DNA of 13,438 nucleotides, taken from NCBI GenBank assembly GCA_964593515.1, contig CAZQJH010000033.1, forward strand, positions 1 to 13,438, given 5' to 3'. Under the pieces are notes generated by a model. That model made no database searches and was not told the DNA's origin. It worked only from the letters and a program-made list of their open reading frames with translations. Within the stretch, counting starts at the first letter, position 1; each line of letters begins with the position of its first letter. The translations under genes were made by a program, and so were the position numbers. Positions 1 through 5,857 of this stretch are shown piece by piece. The DNA comes from JAXJYR01 sp964593515 (GTDB lineage: Bacteria; Bacillota_I; Bacilli_A; Erysipelotrichales; Erysipelotrichaceae).

Positions 1-4
1 TTAT

Positions 5-45
5 GCAGACCCCGTTACTTTAAAGCGCAGATTTTAACACCCCGC
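5..45. repeat. Short interrupted direct repeat at left edge
   Basis: GCAGA directly followed by CCCCG (5-14) recurs as GCAGA (27-31) and CCCCG (41-45) separated by 9 bases. These are the most G+C-rich bases in an otherwise A+T-rich intergenic stretch. The arrangement resembles the edge of a mobile element or a degenerate repeat, but the window starts here, so no element can be identified. No gene is visible in 1-106. Confidence 0.25.
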
Positions 46-106
46 TATAATTTAATATACCCTTTTTTTATGCTTGGATTAAAAGCAAAGTTTTTATAAT
101 AGTTTG

Positions 107-373
107 TTAATGAGTATTACGCATTGAGTTAGGTTGAGTAGTACGTTTAAATTGATAACGCACAGTTACTAAATTAGATCTAGAAGTATCTTCTTGAAGT
201 AAATCTTGTAAAGCAGATAAACGTTTATGACCATCGACTACGTTAAGATTAATTTCATTATCAACAACAATAGGAAAGTTAAAACCAATACGTTTAATAC
301 TATCTTTTAAATATGCAGGATAGTTTGTGTAATTATAATTAAGCTTATTTAAAGCAATTTTATCTATTTTCAT
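107..373 (-). CDS. Small protein consisting of a ParB/Srx-type N-terminal domain
   Basis: This 88-residue protein matches the start of the ParB N-terminal (ParB/sulfiredoxin-like) domain. It has an opening IDKIALNKL strand, a KDSIKRIGF helix-turn (residues 23-31), the strand PIVVD (34-38), and the nucleotide-binding type motif VVDGHKRLSAL with GHKR at 48-51. In ParB-fold proteins this motif contacts CTP or ATP. The helix-turn-helix DNA-binding region and C-terminal dimerisation domain of chromosomal ParB are absent, so it is not a segregation ParB. The tail (QPNSMRNTH) is polar and may be the natural end or a truncation. A GGAGTGA ribosome site lies just upstream of the ATG, and a good promoter is at 397-425 on the same strand. 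It is divergent from the cobalamin operon. Its function is unknown. A stand-alone ParB-like regulator or a mobile-element remnant are both possible. Confidence 0.75.
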   Translation of the reverse strand: MKIDKIALNKLNYNYTNYPAYLKDSIKRIGFNFPIVVDNEINLNVVDGHKRLSALQDLLQEDTSRSNLVTVRYQFKRTTQPNSMRNTH

Positions 374-396
374 TAAATCACTCCATTCTTGAAATA

Positions 397-425
397 AGTA
401 TACGCAATATTATGACATTAGTCAA
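397..425 (-). promoter_or_regulatory. Promoter of the ParB-domain gene
   Basis: On the minus strand the -35 is TTGACT (420-425) and the -10 is TATACT (397-402), with exactly 17 bases between them. The predicted transcription start lies about 10-20 bases upstream of the GGAG ribosome site of the leftward gene. It interleaves with the rightward promoter: its -35 lies inside the spacer of that promoter. Confidence 0.7.
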
Positions 426-440
426 AAACTATGCTATAAT
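412..440 (+). promoter_or_regulatory. Promoter of the cobalamin-riboswitch operon
   Basis: The -35 is ATGACA (412-417) and the -10 is a perfect TATAAT (435-440), spaced 17 bases. A TG dinucleotide at 432-433 makes this an extended -10. The expected start at about 447 coincides with the first base of riboswitch stem P1, which supports both calls. The -35 hexamer lies within the spacer of the divergent leftward promoter. Confidence 0.8.
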
Positions 441-448
441 TTTATCGC

Positions 449-596
449 TTATGACAGGAAATTAGTGCAAATCTAATACGAGACCGTCGCCGTGAGCTAG
501 ATTGATTTTTCTCTTATTTGACCGTACATTGAAAACACCATTGATCATTTGATTGAGAAGGTGGAGAAAAACTAGTAAGTCGAAATATTGTCATAA
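449..596 (+). promoter_or_regulatory. Cobalamin (B12) riboswitch aptamer
   Basis: The closing stem is a perfect 8-base match: TTATGACA (449-456) with TGTCATAA (589-596). Inside the 5' arm is GGAA, followed by the hairpin ATTAG-TGCAAAT-CTAAT (461-477), which corresponds to the GGTGNAAATCC element. ACGAGACCGTCGCCGTGA then corresponds to the ACGGNCCCGCCACTGTGA element. The 3' part TAAGTCGAAATATTGTC matches the B12-box (AGCCAGRAGACCTGCC) in degenerate form. No poly-U terminator follows. A hairpin and the ribosome site come next, so control is probably at translation: high cobalamin would lower expression of the lipoprotein and S-component genes. Confidence 0.88.
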
Positions 597-607
597 ACAA
601 GAAAAAT

Positions 608-639
608 ACAATAAGATTACGAGCTCTGATCGTTATTGT
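608..639 (+). promoter_or_regulatory. Hairpin between riboswitch and ribosome site (candidate P13)
   Basis: ACAATAA (608-614) pairs with TTATTGT (633-639), and GAT (615-617) can extend the stem with ATC (629-631) around one bulged G. The loop carries AGCTC (622-626), complementary to GAGCT (494-498) in the L5 region of the aptamer. In known cobalamin riboswitches an L5-L13 kissing pair carries the regulatory signal. The GGAAAGG ribosome site follows one base after the stem, so docking of this hairpin could mask it. Confidence 0.5.
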
Positions 640-654
640 GGAAAGGAAAGGTAT

Positions 655-1083
655 ATGCTAAAAAAACTCTTTATTTTATTACTTACGGTAGTAGTAATGT
701 TAAGTGGGTGTAGTAGTACTACTGATAAAGGCAATGCCAACGCTTCTGATTTATATAAACAATGTTTAGAAGAAAAATATCAAGAAGTGGGAGAAGGTAG
801 TAAGGCTTTCTTTGTACGTATTACAAGTAAAGAAAGTTCTACTTTATACTATGTTCACTCTGATGAAAAAACTATTACTAAGGCTTTAGTAGCATTAGGA
901 ATGGTTGAAGGTAGTGAGTCAGAATATGGATTATATATTACAGCTATCAATGGGATTGTAGCCGATTATGATACTGATGGTACATATTGGGCGTTTTATA
1001 TCGATGGTGAGTATGCAAGTGTAGGTGCTGATGCATGCGATATCGATGAAAGTAAAGTTTATGAGTTCAAAATCGAATCGTAG
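655..1083 (+). CDS. DUF4430 (transcobalamin C-domain-like) lipoprotein
   Basis: This 142-residue surface lipoprotein has a KK-positive start, a hydrophobic core and the lipobox LSGC with Cys19 as the lipidated residue, followed by a Ser/Thr/Asn-rich linker. Residues from about 47 onward resemble DUF4430, the beta-rich domain related to the C-terminal domain of intrinsic factor and transcobalamin. Recognisable blocks are EYGLYITAINGI, the strand YWAFYIDGEYASVGADA and the closing VYEFKIES. The start is set at 655 because a strong AAGGAAAGG site lies just upstream and a signal peptide begins exactly there. The same frame is open back to 553, but that part lies in the riboswitch. It is the first gene after a cobalamin riboswitch and overlaps the S-component gene. 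I infer that it captures cobalamin or another corrinoid outside the membrane. The family match is from memory, and binding is not shown by the sequence. Confidence 0.82.
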   Translation: MLKKLFILLLTVVVMLSGCSSTTDKGNANASDLYKQCLEEKYQEVGEGSKAFFVRITSKESSTLYYVHSDEKTITKALVALGMVEGSESEYGLYITAINGIVADYDTDGTYWAFYIDGEYASVGADACDIDESKVYEFKIES

Positions 1084-1576
1084 ACTTAGTGTTAAAGAAA
1101 TGTGTGTGTTTGGAATGTATGCTAGTGCCATGTATGTTTCCAAACAGATGATGAGTGGAATACCTAATGTGCATATATTAGGATTATTGACTGTTGCAAT
1201 AAGTATTGTATATCGTAAGAAAGCTATTTATCCAATTATGATTTATGTGCTTATTGAAGGATTATTTGCTGGTTTTTCTTTATGGTGGTTACCTTATATT
1301 TATTTATGGCCACTGCTTTGGTTAGCTACAATTGTAATACCAACTGATTTTAAATATCGTTATATTGTTTATTCTATTATTTTAGGATTACATGGATATT
1401 TATTTGGGATATTATATGCACCATTTCAAGCAATTGTTTATAACTTAAGCTTTAAATCAATGATAGCTTGGATTATTGCTGGTTTACCATATGATTTTAT
1501 TCATGGAACAAGTAATTTAATTATGTCATTAATGCTTAAACCATTTGTGAATTTCTTAGTGAAAACAAAAAATTAA
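1061..1576 (+). CDS. ECF-transporter substrate-binding S component, probably for a corrinoid
   Basis: This 171-residue integral membrane protein has about six hydrophobic segments and a basic N-terminus (SSKSNRRLSVKE). The pattern AGLPYDFIHGTSN near residues 145-157 is the P-x-D-x-x-H-x-x-x-N signature common in ECF S components, and Trp-rich WWLPYIYLWPLLW lies mid-protein. S components bind a vitamin and dock onto a shared EcfA-EcfA'-EcfT module. No ATPase or T gene is present here, so it likely uses the common module (group II). Its substrate is inferred as cobalamin or a precursor, because it shares a transcript with the DUF4430 lipoprotein under a B12 riboswitch. CbrT- or CblT-like assignment is plausible but not proven. 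The start overlaps the lipoprotein gene by 23 bases with only a weak GTAAAG site, so translational coupling is likely. ATGs at 1046 or 1025 remain possible starts. Confidence 0.8.
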   Translation: MSSKSNRRLSVKEMCVFGMYASAMYVSKQMMSGIPNVHILGLLTVAISIVYRKKAIYPIMIYVLIEGLFAGFSLWWLPYIYLWPLLWLATIVIPTDFKYRYIVYSIILGLHGYLFGILYAPFQAIVYNLSFKSMIAWIIAGLPYDFIHGTSNLIMSLMLKPFVNFLVKTKN

Positions 1577-1579
1577 CTC

Positions 1580-1607
1580 TTTACATCACAATATTTATGT
1601 GTATAAT
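1580..1607 (+). promoter_or_regulatory. Promoter of the Mn2+ riboswitch-ATPase unit
   Basis: The -35 is TTTACA (1580-1585) and the -10 is TATAAT (1602-1607), with a 16-base spacer. Predicted initiation at about 1614 falls right at the 5' stem of the yybP-ykoY leader. It begins immediately after the S-component stop codon, and no separate terminator is seen for that upstream operon. Confidence 0.7.
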
Positions 1608-1613
1608 AAATAT

Positions 1614-1706
1614 TAGTGAGGGAGTAGTCGGCACTAAAAGTGTGGATGAGGTCAACAAACCCGAATGAATTTATTCTGGCCTAATTCTGAAATGACAAGA
1701 CTTGCA
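1614..1706 (+). promoter_or_regulatory. yybP-ykoY manganese riboswitch
   Basis: The 5' signature GAGGGAGTAGTC (1618-1629) and the 3' signature GACAAGACTTGC (1694-1705) match the two conserved loop strands of the yybP-ykoY family (GGGGAGUAGC and GCAAGACC). GTGAG (1616-1620) pairs with CTTGC (1701-1705) as the basal stem. Helix GCACT-AAA-AGTGT forms one arm. GGTCAACA, CTGGCC and the GAAT/ATTC hairpin form the other. This family senses Mn2+. The CTTGC strand is also the start of the terminator stem, so Mn2+ binding should block the terminator and turn the ATPase gene on. Confidence 0.9.
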
Positions 1707-1739
1707 AAAAGATTTTTTCTTTTTGTAAGTCTTTTTTTT
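1698..1739 (+). terminator. Riboswitch-controlled intrinsic terminator
   Basis: AGACTTGCAAAAAGA (1698-1712) pairs with TCTTTTTGTAAGTCT (1718-1732) over 15 base pairs, with one G-U, a 5-base loop and a run of eight T. Its first bases are shared with the basal stem of the preceding Mn2+ aptamer, so the two structures exclude each other. It can also end transcripts coming from the upstream cobalamin operon. Confidence 0.92.
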
Positions 1740-1769
1740 AGTTAAGCTACTCGGAAAGGATAAGAAATT

Positions 1770-4364
1770 ATGAAAAAGTATCAACAAAGTGTTGAAGAAG
1801 TTTTAGTAGAAGTTGATTCAAGGATTGATGGATTAAGTGATGAAGAAGCTAAACGTCGTTATGAAAAGTATGGAAAAAATGCTTTAGAAGAAAGTAAACC
1901 TAAACCAGCATGGATTATCTTTTTGGAACAATATAAAGATTTAATGGTTATTATTTTAATTATTGCAGCGATTATTTCGGCTATTAGTGGTGAAGCGAGT
2001 AGTGCTATTGTTATTTTGGTTGTAATTACTTTAAATGCCATTTTAGGAACTGTTCAAACCATTAATGCCCAAAAATCATTAGATGCATTAAAGAAATTAT
2101 CAACACCACATACACGTGTGTTACGTGATGGGGTTGTGAAAGAAATTGATAGTAGTGAACTTACAATTGGTGATATAATGATGCTTGAAGCTGGAGATGT
2201 AGTTGGAGCTGATGCACGGGTTATTGAATCATATACTTTACAAGTTAACGAAAGTGCTTTAACTGGAGAAGTAGAAGCGGTTGAAAAACATAGTGATTTA
2301 ATTGATGGTGAAGTAGCTTTAGGTGATCAAAAGAATATGGTATTTGCTACTAGTTTAGTAACTTATGGACGTGCTAAATGTGTAGTTTGTGGTATTGGAA
2401 TGGATAGTGAAATTGGAAAGATTGCTAGTTTGATGAACGAAACTAAAGAGCGTAAAACACCATTACAACGTACTTTAGATGATTTCTCAAAGAAGTTATC
2501 ATTCTTAATTATTGCTATTTGTATCCTTGTTTTTGTTTTAGATTTCTATCGTAATAGTAATATTTTAGATGCTTTAATGTTTGCAGTAGCTTTAGCAGTC
2601 GCAGCTATTCCAGAAGCTTTATCTTCAATTGTTACGATTGTATTATCAATGGGAACATCACAAATGGCTAAAGAAAATGCTATTATTAAAAATATTAATT
2701 CGGTTGAAAGTTTAGGGTGTGTTAGTGTTATTTGTAGTGATAAAACTGGTACCTTAACTCAAAATAAAATGAGTGCTATTCATGTTTATACTAACCAACA
2801 ATTAAAAGCAGCTAATGAAATTAATCGTGAATTAAAAGCTGATCGTCATATGATGTTAGCTTATGCTTTATGTAGTGATGCAACTAAAAATGGGGAACAA
2901 AGAATTGGTGATCCTACTGAGCTAGCTTTAGTTGATTTATTAGAAGTTAAAGCTTATGATGAAAAAGCTTTACGTAATAAATATCCACGTATTGATGAAA
3001 ATCCATTTGATTCAGATCGTAAAATGATGTCAACACTTGAATTAATTGATGGACATAAAACATTAATGGTTAAAGGGGCTTGTGATGAAATCTTAAAGAA
3101 AACAACGCATATTATGATTAATGATGAAGTTGTGGAAATTAGTGAAGCGCATAAAGAAGCTATTCTTAAACAAAATCATGCTTTCGCAATGGAAGGTTTA
3201 AGGGTTTTAGGTTTTGCTTATCGTTTAATGGATGATGATTGTAATACAATTAGTTTAGAAGATGAATGTAACTTTATTTTCTTAGGATTAACTTCGTTAA
3301 TGGATCCTCCTCGTGTGGAAAGTAAAGCGGCCGTTAGTGATTGTTTAAGTGCCGGAATTAAACCGGTAATGATTACAGGGGATCATAAAGTTACTGCTAC
3401 TAGTATTGCGAAACAAATTGGTATTTACCAAGATGGTTATGAATGTGTTGATGGAATTGAATTAGATAATATGAGTGATGAAGAGTTAATGACGCGCTTA
3501 GAAAATATTAGAGTATATGCACGTGTAGCTCCTGAACATAAAATTAGAATTGTTAAGTCATGGCAAAAATTAGGTAATATTGTAGCAATGACTGGAGATG
3601 GAGTAAATGATGCTCCAGCTTTAAAACAAGCAGATATTGGGATTGCGATGGGAATTACAGGTACTGAAGTTAGTAAAGATGCTGCTAGTATGATCTTAAC
3701 TGATGATAACTTTGCAACTATTGTGAAAGCTGTAGCACAAGGAAGAAATGTTTATCGTAATATTAAAAATAGTATCGTTTATTTATTAAGTGGTAACTTA
3801 TCAGGAATTATTTCCGTATTAACTGCTTCATTATTAGCTTTACCAGCTCCATTTGCAGCGGTACACTTATTATTTATTAACTTAGTAACTGATTCATTAC
3901 CAGCAATTGCTATTGGAATGGAAAAAAGTAATAAAGATATCTTAAATGAGCCACCACGTAATGCTAATGAAGGAATCTTAACTAAAGAAGTATTAATTCA
4001 ATTAGTTGTTCAAGGAGCAATAATTGCGATTGCAACAATGAGTGCTTTCTTTATTGGATATCAACATGATGCTCAATATGCAATGACAATGGCTTTCTCA
4101 ACCTTATGTTTAGCTCGTTTATTCCATGGATTTAACTGTCGTGGTAAACAATCAATCTTTAAGTTAGGACTTACTTCAAATATGGCTAGTATTGCAGCAT
4201 TCTTAATTGGAGTTATTTTATTAGGTTCAATCTTATTTATGCCATTCTTACATGGGGTATTCGCAATAGTTCCATTAGAAGGTATTCATTATGTAGCGAT
4301 TGTTGCATTAGCTTTTGCACCAAGTGTTTTAATTCAATTATATAAAATGATTATAAATAGATAA
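1770..4364 (+). CDS. P2-type Ca2+/Mn2+-transporting ATPase
   Basis: This 864-residue P-type ATPase has the full domain set. TGE of the actuator domain is at 165-167. M4 carries PEAL at 281-284. The phosphorylated Asp is D324 in DKTGTLT, the nucleotide domain has KGAC at 435, followed by MITGD, and the hinge is TGDGVND at 608-614. M6 has NLVTD at 704-708. An N-terminal cation-ATPase domain is visible from residue 1. Of the SERCA ion ligands, E309 (here E282), N796 (N704) and D800 (D708) are present. The E771 position is Gly679, so one ion site is expected, as in PMR1-like pumps. It probably exports Mn2+ and/or Ca2+ across the cytoplasmic membrane. The Mn2+ riboswitch points to manganese efflux, as reported for Lactococcus YoaB. 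The site GGAAAGGA precedes the ATG, and the gene is a single-gene transcript. Confidence 0.95.
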   Translation: MKKYQQSVEEVLVEVDSRIDGLSDEEAKRRYEKYGKNALEESKPKPAWIIFLEQYKDLMVIILIIAAIISAISGEASSAIVILVVITLNAILGTVQTINAQKSLDALKKLSTPHTRVLRDGVVKEIDSSELTIGDIMMLEAGDVVGADARVIESYTLQVNESALTGEVEAVEKHSDLIDGEVALGDQKNMVFATSLVTYGRAKCVVCGIGMDSEIGKIASLMNETKERKTPLQRTLDDFSKKLSFLIIAICILVFVLDFYRNSNILDALMFAVALAVAAIPEALSSIVTIVLSMGTSQMAKENAIIKNINSVESLGCVSVICSDKTGTLTQNKMSAIHVYTNQQLKAANEINRELKADRHMMLAYALCSDATKNGEQRIGDPTELALVDLLEVKAYDEKALRNKYPRIDENPFDSDRKMMSTLELIDGHKTLMVKGACDEILKKTTHIMINDEVVEISEAHKEAILKQNHAFAMEGLRVLGFAYRLMDDDCNTISLEDECNFIFLGLTSLMDPPRVESKAAVSDCLSAGIKPVMITGDHKVTATSIAKQIGIYQDGYECVDGIELDNMSDEELMTRLENIRVYARVAPEHKIRIVKSWQKLGNIVAMTGDGVNDAPALKQADIGIAMGITGTEVSKDAASMILTDDNFATIVKAVAQGRNVYRNIKNSIVYLLSGNLSGIISVLTASLLALPAPFAAVHLLFINLVTDSLPAIAIGMEKSNKDILNEPPRNANEGILTKEVLIQLVVQGAIIAIATMSAFFIGYQHDAQYAMTMAFSTLCLARLFHGFNCRGKQSIFKLGLTSNMASIAAFLIGVILLGSILFMPFLHGVFAIVPLEGIHYVAIVALAFAPSVLIQLYKMIINR

Positions 4365-4388
4365 GAGCTCGCTTGAGCTCTTATTTTT
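4362..4388 (+). terminator. Terminator of the P-type ATPase gene
   Basis: TAAGAGCTC (4362-4370) and GAGCTCTTA (4375-4383) form a perfect 9-base-pair stem with a GCTT loop, followed by TTTTT. The ATPase stop codon TAA is the first part of the stem. Confidence 0.9.
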
Positions 4389-4390
4389 GT

Positions 4391-4410
4391 TTATGTAAAT
4401 TGTTACATAA
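4391..4410. repeat. Perfect inverted repeat upstream of the his promoter
   Basis: TTATGTAA (4391-4398) and TTACATAA (4403-4410) are perfect inverted copies with a 4-base spacer. They lie 18 bases upstream of the his -35 box and are followed by the palindrome GAAATATTTC (4418-4427). The geometry fits a dimeric-regulator operator. It has no T-run after it and is too A+T rich to be a strong terminator. Confidence 0.4.
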
Positions 4411-4428
4411 AATTTACGAAATATTTCA

Positions 4429-4456
4429 TTGACTTTCTGAAACATTATGATAAACT
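4429..4456 (+). promoter_or_regulatory. Promoter of the his operon
   Basis: The -35 is TTGACT (4429-4434) and the -10 is TAAACT (4451-4456), with a 16-base spacer. The -10 is preceded by TGA, giving an extended -10 that makes up for the weak hexamer. It places the start at about 4463, just before T-box Stem I. Confidence 0.6.
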
Positions 4457-4462
4457 ATAGCT

Positions 4463-4717
4463 ATAAAAAATGCGATGATAAAGCAATAGTAATCTATGAT
4501 GAAGTTAATAGAGACACTTTGGGTGGTGGAAAAAGTGAGCGGATAATAGATGAACACAGCTTTTAGGCAGCTTTGATGAATCAAAGTAGTTAAAGCCGTA
4601 TGCAAACGTTATATTGCTAGAGTATGGTAGTACTCGATAAGATTAATATCGTGAGGTATTAATGAAATAAGGTGGAACCACGAAGTAACTTTCGTCCTTT
4701 GGATGAAAGCTTTTTTT
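4463..4717 (+). promoter_or_regulatory. T-box leader, histidine specifier CAC
   Basis: Stem I is clear. AAAGC (4480-4484) pairs with GCTTT (4559-4563) below the specifier loop, and ATCTAT (4492-4497) pairs with ATAGAT (4546-4551) above it. The loop has AGTA (4488-4491) on the 5' side and GAA-CAC-A (4552-4558) on the 3' side. The codon is therefore CAC, histidine, at 4555-4557. Stem III is GAGTA...TACTC. The T-box AAGGTGGAACCACG (4669-4682) carries TGGA, which pairs with the tRNA acceptor end. Uncharged tRNA-His should stabilise the antiterminator and allow transcription of the his operon. Charged tRNA leaves the terminator at 4689-4717 to form. Confidence 0.96.
4689..4717 (+). terminator. T-box terminator
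   Basis: CTTTCGTCC (4689-4697) pairs with GGATGAAAG (4701-4709) with one G-U and a TTT loop, followed by C and seven T. It sits between the T-box sequence and the hisZ ribosome site, and is the regulated stop of this leader. Confidence 0.93.
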
Positions 4718-4737
4718 GTTTATTGGAGGTAATTATC

Positions 4738-5856
4738 ATGAATAAATTTGGCATTCCGAATGGAACAAGTGATATTTTATTTGCTGATTGTGCTAAGAAA
4801 GAAGCATTAAAACAAGATATACAAGCTGTTTTTACTAGTTATGGTTATCAAATGATTGAAACCCCAACGATTGAATATTTTCAAACGTACCAACAAGGTT
4901 TTGTGGATGTTCAAGAAGAAGCAATGTATAAATTCTTTGATGAAAAAGGACGAATTGTAATGTTACGTTGTGATATGACCATTCCTATTGCGAGAGTGGC
5001 AGCAACTAAATGTAAGAGTGAAAAATTACCTTTACGTTTTGCTTATTGTGCTAATGTTTATAAAGTTAAACAAAGTTTTGCAGGAAAGAAAAATGAAGTT
5101 AGTGATTGTGGAATTGAATTACTTGGTGGTGATTTATTAGCTAGTGATTTAGAAATCTTAACTTGTGCACTAGATGCTATGGCTAGCTTTAAAAGTGATA
5201 GTTATACCTTAGAATTAGGTGATGTAAACTTCTTTTCTAAAGCTTGTGCTTTATTACATTTAGATGATGAATGTCAAGGACAATTAGCTTCTTTAATTGA
5301 TCGTAAAGCTTTAACGGAATTAGAAGTTTATTTAAATGAATTAAATATTGATGATAAAAGTCGAAACTTCTTTATGAAATTACCATGGTTAGGTGGTAAG
5401 GTAGATATTTTAGAAGTAGCTAAAGCTTATTGTTTTGATGATTCCTTAGTTGAAGTCTTAAATTATTTAAAAGGTTTATATGATGATTTAAATGCTTTAG
5501 GTTATGGACAGTATTTAACTTTTGATTTAGGTAAATTACCACATTTAAATTACTATAGTGGCTTAATCTTTGAAGGTTTTATTGATAAAGTTGGTAATAG
5601 TGTTTTAAGTGGTGGTCGTTATGATAATTTATTAGCTAAGTTTAATAATGATATGAGTGCGATTGGTTTTAGTATTAAACTAGATGATGTTGTTAAACAA
5701 TATCCAATGGTTGATAAACCTTATAAAGTAGTGATTGCTTATCCTTATCATTTACGACTTGATGCTATAAGAAAAGCTAAAACTATTCGTAATGAAGTTA
5801 TATGTGAATTAGTATTAGATAATGATATTGATGAAATAAAGGTATTGGAGGGATAA
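4738..5856 (+). CDS. hisZ: HisZ, ATP phosphoribosyltransferase regulatory subunit
   Basis: This 372-residue paralogue of histidyl-tRNA synthetase has the class II catalytic-core fold. The start has GIPNGTSDILF. Motif-2-like RCDMTIPIARVAA is at 77-89, and GGRYDNLL is near 292-299. There is no anticodon-binding domain: the last 50 residues are a short remnant, so it is not HisRS. HisZ has no transferase activity itself. It assembles with short-form HisG into the octamer that catalyses ATP + PRPP to phosphoribosyl-ATP and gives histidine feedback control. The next gene is short HisG, which requires HisZ. The start is the ATG at 4738 with GGAGG at 4725-4729. Upstream codons in the same frame lie in the T-box and are not coding. 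It is the first gene of the operon. Confidence 0.95.
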   Translation: MNKFGIPNGTSDILFADCAKKEALKQDIQAVFTSYGYQMIETPTIEYFQTYQQGFVDVQEEAMYKFFDEKGRIVMLRCDMTIPIARVAATKCKSEKLPLRFAYCANVYKVKQSFAGKKNEVSDCGIELLGGDLLASDLEILTCALDAMASFKSDSYTLELGDVNFFSKACALLHLDDECQGQLASLIDRKALTELEVYLNELNIDDKSRNFFMKLPWLGGKVDILEVAKAYCFDDSLVEVLNYLKGLYDDLNALGYGQYLTFDLGKLPHLNYYSGLIFEGFIDKVGNSVLSGGRYDNLLAKFNNDMSAIGFSIKLDDVVKQYPMVDKPYKVVIAYPYHLRLDAIRKAKTIRNEVICELVLDNDIDEIKVLEG

Positions 5857-5857
5857 T

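Noticed and set aside
71..101. TGCTT...AAGCA hairpin followed by TTTTT as a terminator
   Set aside because: The stem is only five base pairs and the orientation (plus strand) does not serve the leftward ParB-domain gene, so it is indistinguishable from chance.
553..654. N-terminal extension of the lipoprotein frame
   Set aside because: It lies in the 3' half of the cobalamin riboswitch and its platform. The signal peptide and the strong ribosome site fix the start at 655.
931..1143. Minus-strand open frame of 70 codons
   Set aside because: It lies antisense to the junction of the lipoprotein and S-component genes, has no ribosome site that I can see, and has a composition expected of a shadow frame.
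1859..2041. Minus-strand open frame of 60 codons inside the P-type ATPase gene
   Set aside because: It is antisense to a well-conserved coding region, and its hydrophobicity mirrors the membrane segments on the other strand.
4672..4737. N-terminal extension of the hisZ frame
   Set aside because: It begins inside the T-box sequence and crosses the terminator. The family start and GGAGG site place the start at 4738.
4738..5856. Histidyl-tRNA synthetase (hisS) as product
   Set aside because: The anticodon-binding domain is missing, the length is 372, and it precedes a short-form HisG, which needs HisZ.
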